A stretch of DNA of 64,000 nt from JACOMS01 sp051252005 (GTDB lineage: Bacteria; Pseudomonadota; Alphaproteobacteria; Caulobacterales; Maricaulaceae): assembly GCA_051252005.1 (NCBI GenBank), contig JBPOEZ010000004.1, positions 1 to 64,000 of the forward strand, read 5' to 3'. Position numbers and translations under genes: made by a program. The notes under the pieces were generated by a model. It made no database searches. It was not told the DNA's origin and saw nothing but the letters and a program-made list of their open reading frames with translations. Positions 7,539-16,873 of this stretch are shown here, in pieces; the stretch's first letter is position 1; each line of letters begins with the position of its first letter.

Positions 7539-8671
7539 TGATGTCTACCGACAGAGGTAAAGGTTTCGGTGCAAAACTTTACGAGGTCAATTGGTTGCTA
7601 CCGGCTTTGATTTATCTGATCGGCGGTATTGGTGTTGCTATGATCTTTGCAGCTACTGACGGTGTTTGGGAGCACGGCGCGCAGCAACATATGATCCGTT
7701 TGCTCGTGGCGGGAGCCATGATGTTTGCTGTGGCCATGATTGATATACGTATGTGGTATCATATGGCTTACCCGATCTATTTTTTGGCGCTCATATGCTT
7801 GCTAGGCGTTGATGTGCTTGGCGTAGAGGTCAATGGATCACAGCGCTGGCTAGAAATCCCGGGCATAGGACGACGCTTCCAGCCCTCCGAAATTATGAAG
7901 CTAGCTATTGTTTTGGCGCTAGCACGTTATTTCCATGATCTACCACGTTGGCGAGTATCTCGAGTTTCTGGGATTGTCGGGGCCTTATTAATTATCGGGC
8001 TTCCTACACAGTTTATTTTGCGGCAACCGGACCTCGGTACGACGCTCCTCCTTGGAGCTACAGGGGTCGCGATGGTGTTTCTAGCTGGCATAAACTGGCG
8101 GGTAATTACGTCGGCATTTGTGGCGGCGGCCGTTGTTGTGCCATTGTTTTATAAGTTTGGCCTAAAAGCCTACCAGCAAGCCCGTATTAATACGTTTTTT
8201 GATCCGTCAGCGGACCCAACAGGCGCAGGGTATCACATTATCCAGTCTAAAATTGCTTTGGGGAGCGGCGGGATTTCAGGCAAAGGGTTTATGAACGGCA
8301 CGCAAAGGCAGCTTGAGTACGTTCCGGAAAACCGTACGGATTTCATTTTTACTGTCATCGGCGAGGAATTCGGTCTTATTGGCGGACTTGTGACTATGGG
8401 CCTCTATTTGGCGCTGCTCACATTGTGTGTTTGGCTTGCCTTTCAGTGTAAACATCAGTTCTCTAAGCTTCTTATTTTAGGGCTCTCTGTCACCTTCGCG
8501 CTCTATGTCTTCATCAACCTTGCAATGGTTATGGGGTTGGCTCCAGTCGTGGGAGTTCCATTGCCACTTATTTCTTACGGAGGAACAGTGATTTTAGCCG
8601 TTATGTTTGGATTTGGATTAATTTTGTCTGCGCACTTGCATCGCCAGAGTGAGCTGCCTCGCGGGGGTTAG
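7535..8671 (+). CDS. rodA: Peptidoglycan glycosyltransferase RodA (SEDS)
   Basis: A SEDS-family lipid II polymerase with about ten membrane segments, the partner of PBP2. It has 378 residues. The family stretches GSQRWLEI, then FQPSEIMKLAIVLALA, LRQPDLGT, the loop ending QLEYVPENRTDFIFTVIGEE, and the C-terminal PLPLISYGGT are all seen. It is the last gene of the mre operon. No clear terminator was found in the 78 bp before the next gene. Confidence 0.96.
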   Translation: MMMSTDRGKGFGAKLYEVNWLLPALIYLIGGIGVAMIFAATDGVWEHGAQQHMIRLLVAGAMMFAVAMIDIRMWYHMAYPIYFLALICLLGVDVLGVEVNGSQRWLEIPGIGRRFQPSEIMKLAIVLALARYFHDLPRWRVSRVSGIVGALLIIGLPTQFILRQPDLGTTLLLGATGVAMVFLAGINWRVITSAFVAAAVVVPLFYKFGLKAYQQARINTFFDPSADPTGAGYHIIQSKIALGSGGISGKGFMNGTQRQLEYVPENRTDFIFTVIGEEFGLIGGLVTMGLYLALLTLCVWLAFQCKHQFSKLLILGLSVTFALYVFINLAMVMGLAPVVGVPLPLISYGGTVILAVMFGFGLILSAHLHRQSELPRGG

Positions 8672-8749
8672 CAACACAGAGAAATTGCTAAGGCTTGCAA
8701 GGCCAGTCAGACAGTGTAAAAGCAAGAAAATATTTTTTGGGGAATCTTT

Positions 8750-10117
8750 ATGGCATCAATATCTAGTGGCAAAACGGCCCAGTGGTCATCACGTTTTGCG
8801 TTCATCATGGCAGCGGTCGGATCATCGGTCGGCCTTGGTAATCTTTGGAGGTTTTCCGCTGAGCTGGGTACCAATGGCGGGGCGGCGTTCCTTATCGTTT
8901 ACATAGCTTGTATTTTGTTTGTCGGTATTCCTGTCTTGATGAGTGAATTTATTATTGGCCGGTCTGGCCAAGCGGCAAGTGCTATCGGATCGGCAAATGA
9001 CTTGGCTGAACGTAGCGGGGTTTCTAAAGGTTGGAGCTCCGGCGCGTGGTTCGGTATGGTCGCATCGTTTTTGATTGTCAGTTTTTATTGTGTCGTAGCG
9101 GCTTGGGTCCTGAAGTATCTTGTAAAGTTCCTTACGAATTCTTTCACTGGACTGACCCCTGACGCCATTGCTGGCCAATTCGGCGGAATGCTAGCCGCTC
9201 CTAATTCGGTTCTTCCTTATTTTCTTATTTTTGCTTTTCTCACCATGTGGCTTGTTGCTCGCGGCGTGAACAAAGGAATTGAGATGGCCGCTAAGCTCTT
9301 AATGCCGCTCTTTTTTATTCTTCTTATTGGTCTTGCATTATATTCAATTATTTCTGGTATGCCTTCTGGCGGAACGTCTCAAGCCGTGTCCTTTATGTTC
9401 ACACCTGATTTTAGTAAAATTACACCAGATGTTGCGATTTCAGCACTTGGTCAGGCTTGTTTTTCCATCAGTATTGGTAATGCGATAATGATCACATACG
9501 GATCTTACCTGCCGAAAAATGTGAGTATCCCGAAAGCCGCTGTAACTATTAGCGTGGTCGATACGTTGGTCGCTATTACTGCCGGCCTTGCGATCTTTCC
9601 GATTGTTTTTGCTCACAATCTTGATTTCAGTGCAGGAGCGGGTATTTTCTTCCAGACACTTCCGACGGCCTTGGCTGAATATTGGTATGTCGGTGCAGCC
9701 TTTTTCTTCTTGGCGTTCTTTGCGGCGATTACATCATCCGTGTCGTTACTGGAGCCTACGACGGCTTATGTTGCTGAAAAACTTAAAATCACAAAAGCCA
9801 AAGCTGCTTGGTTGAGTGGCGCGGCTATCACGACTTTAGGACTTGGTTCGCTTTATTCTCAGAAGTTTTTTGACTTTATTGATACAGGGCTGGCCGGGCC
9901 GATTTTGGCGCCTCTTTCTGCGCTCTTGATTGTTTTGTTCACGGGCTGGCGCCTCAAGAAGTCAATTGTGGATGCAGAAATTTCGGGTGAAGGTGAAGCG
10001 CTTGGTCGTTTCATCATGTTCTTTGTTCGTTGGATCGCGCCGTTGTTTATGGGGGCTGTTCTTGTTCTTGGCGTATGGGGTAAGTATTTTGCACCAATGT
10101 TTGCCGGAGGTGTTTAG
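8750..10117 (+). CDS. Neurotransmitter:sodium symporter (NSS/SNF) family transporter
   Basis: A Na+-coupled amino acid or amine importer of the LeuT fold, 455 residues with 11-12 membrane segments. The N-terminal signature GSSVGLGNLWRF followed by NGGAAFLIVYI forms the TM1 sodium and substrate site. Later segments include FSISIGNAIMITYGSY (TM6-7 region) and SSVSLLEP (TM8), which is a sodium site in the family. The substrate cannot be read from the sequence. It appears monocistronic, with a weak GGGG ribosome site before the ATG. Confidence 0.88.
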   Translation: MASISSGKTAQWSSRFAFIMAAVGSSVGLGNLWRFSAELGTNGGAAFLIVYIACILFVGIPVLMSEFIIGRSGQAASAIGSANDLAERSGVSKGWSSGAWFGMVASFLIVSFYCVVAAWVLKYLVKFLTNSFTGLTPDAIAGQFGGMLAAPNSVLPYFLIFAFLTMWLVARGVNKGIEMAAKLLMPLFFILLIGLALYSIISGMPSGGTSQAVSFMFTPDFSKITPDVAISALGQACFSISIGNAIMITYGSYLPKNVSIPKAAVTISVVDTLVAITAGLAIFPIVFAHNLDFSAGAGIFFQTLPTALAEYWYVGAAFFFLAFFAAITSSVSLLEPTTAYVAEKLKITKAKAAWLSGAAITTLGLGSLYSQKFFDFIDTGLAGPILAPLSALLIVLFTGWRLKKSIVDAEISGEGEALGRFIMFFVRWIAPLFMGAVLVLGVWGKYFAPMFAGGV

Positions 10118-10165
10118 GGATAAATTACAAACGCTTCATGGGAACGGCAGGATGCTTGTATGTAT

Positions 10166-10180
10166 TTAAGTTGTGAGTTA
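10166..10180 (+). promoter_or_regulatory. Near-consensus CtrA box
   Basis: TTAA (10166-10169), seven bases, then GTTA (10177-10180), one mismatch from TTAA-N7-TTAA. It lies 80 bp upstream of the lipoprotein gene at 10260. It is weaker than the three perfect boxes elsewhere in the window. Confidence 0.3.
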
Positions 10181-10259
10181 CGGTAAATCATCGCGGGTTC
10201 AGATGTTCTTAAGTATATTCCGTGTAATTTAAACCAGACGAGGTGGGGACCGAGGCTCA

Positions 10260-10874
10260 ATGGGACGATCAATGCACTTTATGAAGCTCGTGCTTCTTGC
10301 GACTGCCACAGGCTTGTCAGCTTGTGCGACCGTTGATTTTGCGGAAATGGCGCCGCAAACGCCTAAGGTTTTTGAAGCTGCGTCAAAAACGGTTGTGCGC
10401 CGCGCCTCAGATGCTTTGGTTGAAGAATTTACCGAAGCTGGTTGGGTTGCGCCTCCCGAGAAGAACCGAATTCAGAAAACAGCGGGCTTTTTGCTGAAAG
10501 GCATAAAAAAGAGCGAACCCGTCACAGATGTCTCTTACGCTGCTAAGGCGAGAAGTCTGACGGCTGTTAATGCGGATATTAAAGCAGCTGCAACACATGT
10601 GGAGCAGGCCGTGATGGCCGCAGATGTATTTCTTGCTATGGCGGCGCCCGAAGATTCTTTACGGCGGGAGCTGAAAAGTTTGGAAGGCGCTTTGGTCACA
10701 TCACGTCGTGCTGAGGTCTCGTTTGAAGAAGCGTTGGCTAAGCTGGGCGCTAAAAACTCTGTGCACGACATGGAGGCTTACTATTTGGCGACGGGCGAGC
10801 TTACCCGTATCACAAATGCCTATGGTGTCCGCGTTCGTGATGGCGCTCAGGCTTCTGTCGGCGGTGCGTCATAA
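10260..10874 (+). CDS. Putative lipoprotein of unknown function
   Basis: A 204-residue protein with a lipoprotein signal peptide: basic start, hydrophobic KLVLLATATG, then lipobox L-S-A-C with the modified Cys at position 22. An internal ATG at 10272 is an alternative start and would keep the signal. The mature part is mostly Ala, Glu and Lys rich and predicted helical, with no motif I recognise. GAGG sits close to the first ATG. It is convergent with nadK (15-bp gap). Homologues were not identified by eye. Confidence 0.7.
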   Translation: MGRSMHFMKLVLLATATGLSACATVDFAEMAPQTPKVFEAASKTVVRRASDALVEEFTEAGWVAPPEKNRIQKTAGFLLKGIKKSEPVTDVSYAAKARSLTAVNADIKAAATHVEQAVMAADVFLAMAAPEDSLRRELKSLEGALVTSRRAEVSFEEALAKLGAKNSVHDMEAYYLATGELTRITNAYGVRVRDGAQASVGGAS

Positions 10875-10889
10875 GCTGTATTGGCTTGT

Positions 10890-11672
10890 CTAAGTCGAGA
10901 ACTGTTCCCGTAAAATTTTTTCATCGAGTGCGTGATCTGGGTCGAACAGTAAGGTTAAGGCGGTCTTTGTGTCCTGTTCTACTTTCACGCGGGTGATATG
11001 CCTAATTTCGTAACTATCGGCCGTTGCGCTTAGCGGACGTTTTTCTGGGTCAAGATTGTCAAAAATAACTTCTGCTGCCGCCTTTAAGAGCGCTCCGCGC
11101 CAACGGCGTGGCCGAAAAGCGCTTATCGGTGTGAGGGCCAGTATGTCTGCGCCAAGTGGAATGACAGGACCGTGGGCCGATAAGTTGTAGGCTGTAGATC
11201 CGGCAGAGGTTGCAAGTAGCACGCCGTCAGCAATGAGGCGGTCGAGGCGCGTTTTCCCGTCTACGGTAATCTTAATGTGAGCCGCTTGCCGCGTTTGCCG
11301 AAAGAGCGAAACTTCGTTAAACGCTAGTTCCTCATGAACGCCGCTCGTGGTTTCTGCTGTCATTTTAAGGGGGTGAATGGTGGCGCCTTGCGAAAGATTG
11401 AGCCGTTCTAAAAGGTCGTCTTCGTGATATTCGTTGAGCAAGAAGCCGATTGTGCCTTTGTTCATGCCGTAGACGGGCAGGCCCCGCCGGATAAGTGTCA
11501 TGTGACGGCGCAAGGTTTCGAGCATGAAGCCGTCACCGCCCAGTGCGATGATAACATCTGCCTCTGCTGAATCGTGATTGCCGTAACGCGCGGCGAGGCG
11601 TTTCTTGGCCGCTTGCGCGTCAGGACGCTGACTGGCTGTGAACGCTAATTTTTCAAAACGCTGTTGCGGCAT
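10890..11672 (-). CDS. nadK: NAD kinase
   Basis: Phosphorylates NAD to NADP. It has 260 residues, the shorter form usual in alphaproteobacteria. The catalytic GGDGFML starts at G45 (D47 is the base), followed by NKGTIGFLLNE and the ATP/NAD-binding segment AGSTAYNLSAHGP, then the C-terminal beta region. It is transcribed away from mraZ; a 279-bp divergent gap holds both promoter regions. Confidence 0.93.
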   Translation of the reverse strand: MPQQRFEKLAFTASQRPDAQAAKKRLAARYGNHDSAEADVIIALGGDGFMLETLRRHMTLIRRGLPVYGMNKGTIGFLLNEYHEDDLLERLNLSQGATIHPLKMTAETTSGVHEELAFNEVSLFRQTRQAAHIKITVDGKTRLDRLIADGVLLATSAGSTAYNLSAHGPVIPLGADILALTPISAFRPRRWRGALLKAAAEVIFDNLDPEKRPLSATADSYEIRHITRVKVEQDTKTALTLLFDPDHALDEKILREQFST

Positions 11673-11851
11673 TGCTTCTGTATCCAGTCTTTTGAACCCT
11701 TATTTCGAGCAGCCTACCACTTTTGTAAACTGAATATGTAAAATAATCGCGATATTGCGCAGGGAATGGTGGCCCCTTATTCCAAAGTTAAGGGTTCTGT
11801 GGCTTTTAAGGGGACGGACGGTGAGGGGGCTTAGAGACATCCCTGTATTTC

Positions 11852-11881
11852 TTGTCATTATGCTTAATTTTTTGCTAAATT
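11852..11881 (+). promoter_or_regulatory. Likely promoter of the dcw cluster
   Basis: -35 TTGTCA (11852-11857) is followed at 18 bases by TAAATT (11876-11881), with TG two bases upstream of it as in extended -10 promoters. Initiation would fall near 11889, directly before the MraZ boxes. This is inferred from motif and position only. Confidence 0.4.
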
Positions 11882-11890
11882 GGCATTGTT

Positions 11891-11920
11891 TCCCATCTTA
11901 TCCCATGTTATCCCATTTTA
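11891..11920. promoter_or_regulatory. Three tandem MraZ boxes
   Basis: Three direct 10-bp repeats of TCCCATNTTA (11891-11900, 11901-11910, 11911-11920), which on the other strand read as TGGGA repeats at 10-bp spacing. This is the known operator pattern for MraZ autoregulation of the mraZ-rsmH operon. They lie 32 bp before the mraZ start, just downstream of the likely promoter. Confidence 0.8.
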
Positions 11921-11951
11921 TGGCTGCTAGTCTCAGCCGCTGGGGAGAGGC

Positions 11952-12422
11952 ATGTTCTTATCAACCGTCACAAATAATCTGGATGCGAAGGGCCGGGTGT
12001 CAGTCCCCGCTGAGTTTCGCGCCGAAGTCGCTAAAAGCGACTTTGACGGGATTGTCGTGTGGCGGAGTTTTGATGGTGATTACCTCGAAGGCGGCGGGAT
12101 TGCGCTCCTTGAAGGATTTCAGAAATCCCTAGACTATGTAGATCACTACGATGAAGGGCGCTTGGCGCTACAGCATGGCATTTTTGCTGAAAGCCGCCGC
12201 CTGTCATTTGATAGCGGGGGGCGTGTAACGCTGCCGAAAGAGCTTACGGATTACGCTGGGCTTGATGGTAAGGTTCACTTTGTTGGCCTTGGTCGCAGTT
12301 TTGAAATTTGGAATCCGGCCGCCTATGAGGCGCGTATTGAGGATGTGAGGCGCGTCGCGCGTGAGCACCGTAATCGATTGAAGCCCGTTTCTGTCCTTGC
12401 GGCAGAAGGAGGCGCGTCGTGA
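11952..12422 (+). CDS. mraZ: Transcriptional regulator MraZ
   Basis: DNA-binding repressor of its own operon, built from two SpoVT/AbrB-like repeats. It has 156 residues. The N-terminal NNLDAKGRVSVPAEFR and the second-repeat SGGRVTLPKEL are the two characteristic DNA-contact motifs. The ribosome site GGGGAGAGG is strong and fixes the start. It is the first gene of the dcw cluster and overlaps rsmH by four bases. Confidence 0.95.
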   Translation: MFLSTVTNNLDAKGRVSVPAEFRAEVAKSDFDGIVVWRSFDGDYLEGGGIALLEGFQKSLDYVDHYDEGRLALQHGIFAESRRLSFDSGGRVTLPKELTDYAGLDGKVHFVGLGRSFEIWNPAAYEARIEDVRRVAREHRNRLKPVSVLAAEGGAS

Positions 12423-13402
12423 AGCATTACCCCGTTATGTTGCCGGAAGTGCTTGCGGCTTTGTCTCCGCAAGACGGCGAAACTTATATTGATGGTACGT
12501 TTGGGAATGGAGGATATTCAGAAGCTATGCTTATGGCGGTGGATTGCAATGTTATTGGTCTGGATCGTGACATTAACGTGAAGCCGCGCGCCAGCGAGCT
12601 TTCGAAAAAATATGGAAACCGTTTCTGTTTGGTGGAAACGGAGTTTTCAAAAATGGACGGCCTTGAAGATATCGGGCAGGTTGATGCCATAATTCTGGAC
12701 ATTGGCGTGTCGTCTATGCAGCTTGACCAAGCCGAGCGGGGGTTCTCTTTCATGCGCTCCGGCCCGCTTGATATGCGTATGGGGCATGCGGGAGCAACTG
12801 CGGCAGATGTTGTGAATAATTTGAGTAAGCAAGAGCTCGTTCGAATTTTCCAAGTTTACGGTGAGGAAAGGCGCGCCAAACGCGCCGCTGACTTTATTGT
12901 AAGCGCGCGCGATGAGGGCGATATTGTCACAACAGATGAACTAGCCAGTATAATAGAAAAGGCCCTAGGGAGGTCCGGTAAAATTCATCCGGCAACGCGT
13001 ATTTTTCAAGCCTTGCGGATTTTTATTAATGACGAGCTTGGAGAGCTTTACCGCGGGCTCTGCGCGGCTGAGAAAATTCTGAAGCCGGGCGGACGTCTTA
13101 TCGTTGTGTCGTTCCATTCCTTGGAAGACCGCATTGTGAAACAGTTCTTGCGGCGCAGATCCGAGCTGCCGGCCTCAGGGTCTCGCTATATGCCAGATAC
13201 TGAAGTTGCCGGACCTGAGATGAGTTTTGAGCTGCTATCACGCTCAGCGATTAAGCCGTCAAAATCGGAACTTGCGGATAATGCACGCTCCCGTTCAGCC
13301 CGTCTTAGAGCGGCGCGGCGGACATCGGCTTTGCCGTTTGCAATGGATGACGACATGCTGCCTAACGTGCCGCATGTTGATGATTATGGGTGGGCTTCAT
13401 GA
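12419..13402 (+). CDS. rsmH: 16S rRNA (cytosine1402-N4)-methyltransferase RsmH
   Basis: Methylates N4 of C1402 in 16S rRNA. It has 327 residues and a GTG start overlapping the mraZ stop. SAM-binding DGTFGNGGYSE at about 24-34, LDIGVSSMQLD, the family core FSFMRSGPLDMRM, and the C-terminal VSFHSLEDRIVKQF are diagnostic. Its C terminus overlaps the ftsL ATG. Confidence 0.96.
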   Translation: MKHYPVMLPEVLAALSPQDGETYIDGTFGNGGYSEAMLMAVDCNVIGLDRDINVKPRASELSKKYGNRFCLVETEFSKMDGLEDIGQVDAIILDIGVSSMQLDQAERGFSFMRSGPLDMRMGHAGATAADVVNNLSKQELVRIFQVYGEERRAKRAADFIVSARDEGDIVTTDELASIIEKALGRSGKIHPATRIFQALRIFINDELGELYRGLCAAEKILKPGGRLIVVSFHSLEDRIVKQFLRRRSELPASGSRYMPDTEVAGPEMSFELLSRSAIKPSKSELADNARSRSARLRAARRTSALPFAMDDDMLPNVPHVDDYGWAS

Positions 13403-13746
13403 GCTATTATCCTGGTCAGTCAAAAACCTCTCGGCGTATAACGTATACTATCATGTTTCTGATCGGCACAGGGCTAACGGTCGGGCTGTATTATGTGAAA
13501 ACGCGGGCGCAATCGTCTAAGAGCGAAGTGGCGCGTCTTGAGCGTCTTTTGCAGGCAGAGAATGCGGCGTTGAATGTGCTAAAGGCTGAGATCGCTTATC
13601 TGGAAAGCCCCAAGCGTGTGAGCGGACTTGCTCGCGGAGAGCTGGGGCTTGTGCCAGTTAAAACAGGCGGCGTTATTGAGTTGCACGAAATTGCAAAACA
13701 TTTCCCGCTTGCTGCTGATCAGTCAGCTGAGGTTTCTCTGCCATGA
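13399..13746 (+). CDS. ftsL: Cell division protein FtsL
   Basis: A small bitopic divisome protein (115 residues) with a short cytoplasmic part, one membrane segment at about 14-32, and a periplasmic leucine-zipper-like coiled coil (about 38-75). Sequence identity in this family is always low. The call rests on size, topology and position between rsmH and ftsI, with ATGA overlaps on both sides. A GTG nine bases upstream is possible but the ATG fits the overlap. Confidence 0.85.
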   Translation: MSYYPGQSKTSRRITYTIMFLIGTGLTVGLYYVKTRAQSSKSEVARLERLLQAENAALNVLKAEIAYLESPKRVSGLARGELGLVPVKTGGVIELHEIAKHFPLAADQSAEVSLP

Positions 13747-15428
13747 GCGGCGACGTGAAAAATATGGACGCACCAATTCCTCGCCGCATGCGGGTTGAGG
13801 ATAGCGAATTTGCAGCAGTTTCCGAAGGCCGCATTCGCATTCGTATTGGTGCGGGTATTTTTCTTTTCGCGTTGCTGGTAGCTATTATTCGTCTCGGCGA
13901 ATTGTCTTTGTTTAGTCCTATCACGGGCGGCGGCATACGGGGTGAAACTTCGCCGATCACGCGCGCGGATATTGTTGACCGTAACGGCCAAGTCATGGCC
14001 ACAACGCTCGCGACCTACGCGCTTTATGCTCGCCCCCGCTATGTTTGGGATGCCGAGGAAACCGCCGACGCAATAGCATCTGTGCTTCCGGCCTTGGACG
14101 CGGAAAGCGCCCGCGACAGGCTTGCCCGTAAAGGTGATCAGATACTGATCCGGCGAGGTCTCACGCCAAAAGAACGACAAGTTGTTTTCGATCTGGGTCT
14201 GCCTGGGCTTGTCTTTGAGGTGGAGCCGCAACGTGTATATCCGCAAGGACATCTGGCATCACATATAACCGGATTTACGGATGTTGACATGAGAGGGCTC
14301 GGCGGCGCTGAGGATGCGTTCAATGATAGGCTTTCTGAGCCAAATGCGCCAAGCACAGTGTTGTCATTAGATCTGCGTGTACAAAATGCTTTGGCCGAAG
14401 AAATTCAAGCGTCTATTGATAAGTTTAGCGCAGCGACAGGGGCGGGCGTTGTTTTGAATATGAAAACCGGCGAAGTGTTGGCCATGGCGTCTCTGCCTAA
14501 CTTTGATCCCAACACGCCGAACACAGCATTGCCCGAAAATAAATATAATCACGCCTCAATGTCGACCTACGATCTTGGATCAGTGTTCAAGCCCATCACC
14601 ATGGCGATGGCTCTAGACGAAGGATTGACGGATTTGACGGAGAAGTTTCCAGTGCAGAAGCCGCTATTAGTGCGGGATAAATATATAAAGGATGACCACC
14701 CGAGCTCGGTTCCGCTCGCTATGCCTAAGATATTGTCAGAAAGTTCTAACCGCGGAACGGCGCTTATGGCAATCCGCGCTGGCGGTGATCGCCAACAGGC
14801 GTTTTTAAGGAAGCTTGGCCTACTTGACCGCGTGCCGATTGAATTGCGCGAAAGTGCGAGTCCGCAAGTGCAGTCTGAATGGCAAGACATTACGACTGTT
14901 ACGGTTTCGTACGGCCATGGCATTTCTGTCTCGCCTTTGGCGCTCGCGGTTGCGACGGGGGCTTTGCTGAACGGCGGAAACTATATCGCGCCGACGATAT
15001 TAAAGCGCGATCCGGCCAATGAAGCCGTCCGCCGCCGTGTGATTTCGCCCAAAACCTCACAAGCTCTATGCGACCTCATGCGCTATGTGGTCACTGACGG
15101 GACAGGCCGTAATGCGGCCATTAAAGGCTACGGCGTGATGGGGAAAACTGGAACGGCAGATAAACCAAGTAAAGATGGTTACGACGAAAGTAGGCTCGTT
15201 ACGTCTTTTGTCGCAGCCTTCCCATATGAGGACCCGACATATGTGGTTATGGTCACGTTTGATGAACCTAAGGGCCTTAAAGAAACCTACGGATATGCAA
15301 CGGCCGGCTGGAACGCCGCCCCAACAGCGGGCAGTGTTATAGAGCGTATTGCGCCAATGCTCGGCGTGTCCCGTCGTCTCGACCCCGTGGCCAATAGTCC
15401 ATTTTCTGCGCCGGAGGCCCTGCAATGA
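13743..15428 (+). CDS. ftsI: Penicillin-binding protein 3 (septal transpeptidase FtsI)
   Basis: Class B transpeptidase that crosslinks septal peptidoglycan with FtsW. It has 561 residues: membrane anchor at about 33-55, pedestal domain, and transpeptidase motifs S280-V-F-K283, S334-S-N336 and K468-T-G470. The anchor, R-G-x-I/VDRNG region and domain order are normal. It overlaps ftsL and murE by four bases each. Confidence 0.95.
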   Translation: MSGDVKNMDAPIPRRMRVEDSEFAAVSEGRIRIRIGAGIFLFALLVAIIRLGELSLFSPITGGGIRGETSPITRADIVDRNGQVMATTLATYALYARPRYVWDAEETADAIASVLPALDAESARDRLARKGDQILIRRGLTPKERQVVFDLGLPGLVFEVEPQRVYPQGHLASHITGFTDVDMRGLGGAEDAFNDRLSEPNAPSTVLSLDLRVQNALAEEIQASIDKFSAATGAGVVLNMKTGEVLAMASLPNFDPNTPNTALPENKYNHASMSTYDLGSVFKPITMAMALDEGLTDLTEKFPVQKPLLVRDKYIKDDHPSSVPLAMPKILSESSNRGTALMAIRAGGDRQQAFLRKLGLLDRVPIELRESASPQVQSEWQDITTVTVSYGHGISVSPLALAVATGALLNGGNYIAPTILKRDPANEAVRRRVISPKTSQALCDLMRYVVTDGTGRNAAIKGYGVMGKTGTADKPSKDGYDESRLVTSFVAAFPYEDPTYVVMVTFDEPKGLKETYGYATAGWNAAPTAGSVIERIAPMLGVSRRLDPVANSPFSAPEALQ

Positions 15429-16873
15429 AACTCTCCGATCTAATCGCTCCGAACCAACTATCTAAAGACGTATCTGATGTTGAAATTGATAAGCTGTCCT
15501 GCGATAGCCGAGACGTAAGCGAGGGAACGTTGTTTGCGGCTCTGCCAGGCTTTGTGGCTGATGGCCGTGATTATATAGACTCGGCCATAAATAACGGCGC
15601 AAGTGCAGTGCTTTCAACAACTGGGCTAAGCGGCATTTCCGTGCCGTATGTCGCGCATGATAACCCCAGAAAGTATTATAGCGAACTTGCTGCAAAGTTA
15701 TATTCAGGGCAACCTGAGACTTTAGTAGCGATGACCGGCACAAATGGTAAAAGCTCTACTGTTGAGTTCCTGCGCCAGATTTGGGTCTATGCTGGCCTAA
15801 AAGGTGCGTGTTTCGGAACGCTCGGTATTCAAGCGCCTAGCGGGTATAAGCCGCTCACCCACACAACACCGGATGCTGTTGCGCTGCACAAAACCTTGTC
15901 AGACTTGAAGCAAGAAGGCGTCACCCATGTTGGGATGGAGGCCTCTAGCCACGGCCTTAAACAATACCGCTTGGACGGCATTCGAATTTCAGCCGCTGGG
16001 TTTTCTAATCTTACGCAGGACCATTTCGATTATCACCCTGATGTGGATGACTATTTCGAGGCCAAAGCCCGTTTATTCATGGAGCTTACGCCAAAAGCTG
16101 CGCCAGTCGTGATTAATGTCAATGACCCCTACGGCCAAAAGCTCGCCGCTATGTGTGCAGAGCACGGGCAGTCCGTTATGCGTGTTGGCTGGACCGGCGA
16201 AGATATTCGCATCGACGAAGTTATGCCTCGCGCCTCGAGCCAGATTTTAAACCTTGTTATGTTCGGCACGCGCCGCACCGTAACGCTTCCTCTCGCCGGA
16301 GAGTTTCAAACGTTGAATGCTATTTCTGCGCTTGGGCTTGCGATTGTAACGGGCGTTGATCCTGAAACCGCGCTTGAGGCGTTAGAACATCTATACGGAG
16401 TTGCCGGACGGATGGAACAGGCGGGAAAGACAAAGGACGGCGCGCCGATATTTGTTGATTTCGCTCACACAGAAGACGGACTTGATAAGCTGTTGCGTAG
16501 CGTTCGCCCACATACGATGGGGAATATTGTCTTAGTGTTCGGGTGCGGCGGAGACCGCGACCCTGATAAACGCCGGAAGATGGGCGCTGTTGCGGCAAAG
16601 CACGCTGATAGTATTATTGTGACGGACGACAACCCCCGCACTGAAGATGCGGCAACCATTCGGCGCGCCGTACTTGGCGGTTGCCCGACGGCCGACGAAA
16701 TCGGTGATCGCGGCGCGGCCATACGCGCCGGAATTAAACGTCTAGGGCCAAATGATTGCCTCGTCATTGCCGGCAAAGGCCATGAGCGCGGACAAATTGT
16801 TGGCAAGAAAGTTATTCCTTTTTCTGATGTTGAAGAAGTAAAAGCTGCCTTGAAGGAGCTGGGACATGTCTAG
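15425..16873 (+). CDS. murE: UDP-MurNAc-tripeptide synthetase MurE (meso-DAP adding)
   Basis: Adds meso-diaminopimelate to UDP-MurNAc-L-Ala-D-Glu. It has 482 residues and the three Mur ligase domains. The P-loop TGTNGKSS is at about 104-111. The meso-DAP-recognition motif DNPR (near residue 402) shows DAP rather than lysine specificity. It overlaps murF by eight bases. Confidence 0.96.
   Translation: MKLSDLIAPNQLSKDVSDVEIDKLSCDSRDVSEGTLFAALPGFVADGRDYIDSAINNGASAVLSTTGLSGISVPYVAHDNPRKYYSELAAKLYSGQPETLVAMTGTNGKSSTVEFLRQIWVYAGLKGACFGTLGIQAPSGYKPLTHTTPDAVALHKTLSDLKQEGVTHVGMEASSHGLKQYRLDGIRISAAGFSNLTQDHFDYHPDVDDYFEAKARLFMELTPKAAPVVINVNDPYGQKLAAMCAEHGQSVMRVGWTGEDIRIDEVMPRASSQILNLVMFGTRRTVTLPLAGEFQTLNAISALGLAIVTGVDPETALEALEHLYGVAGRMEQAGKTKDGAPIFVDFAHTEDGLDKLLRSVRPHTMGNIVLVFGCGGDRDPDKRRKMGAVAAKHADSIIVTDDNPRTEDAATIRRAVLGGCPTADEIGDRGAAIRAGIKRLGPNDCLVIAGKGHERGQIVGKKVIPFSDVEEVKAALKELGHV

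Noticed and set aside
11673..11951. RNase P RNA gene upstream of mraZ, as in some alphaproteobacteria
   Set aside because: The gap is only 279 bp and none of the conserved rnpB core sequence was seen.
11755..12132. 125-codon open frame overlapping mraZ
   Set aside because: It runs through the promoter and the MraZ boxes in another frame, with no ribosome site. MraZ itself has a strong site and family motifs.
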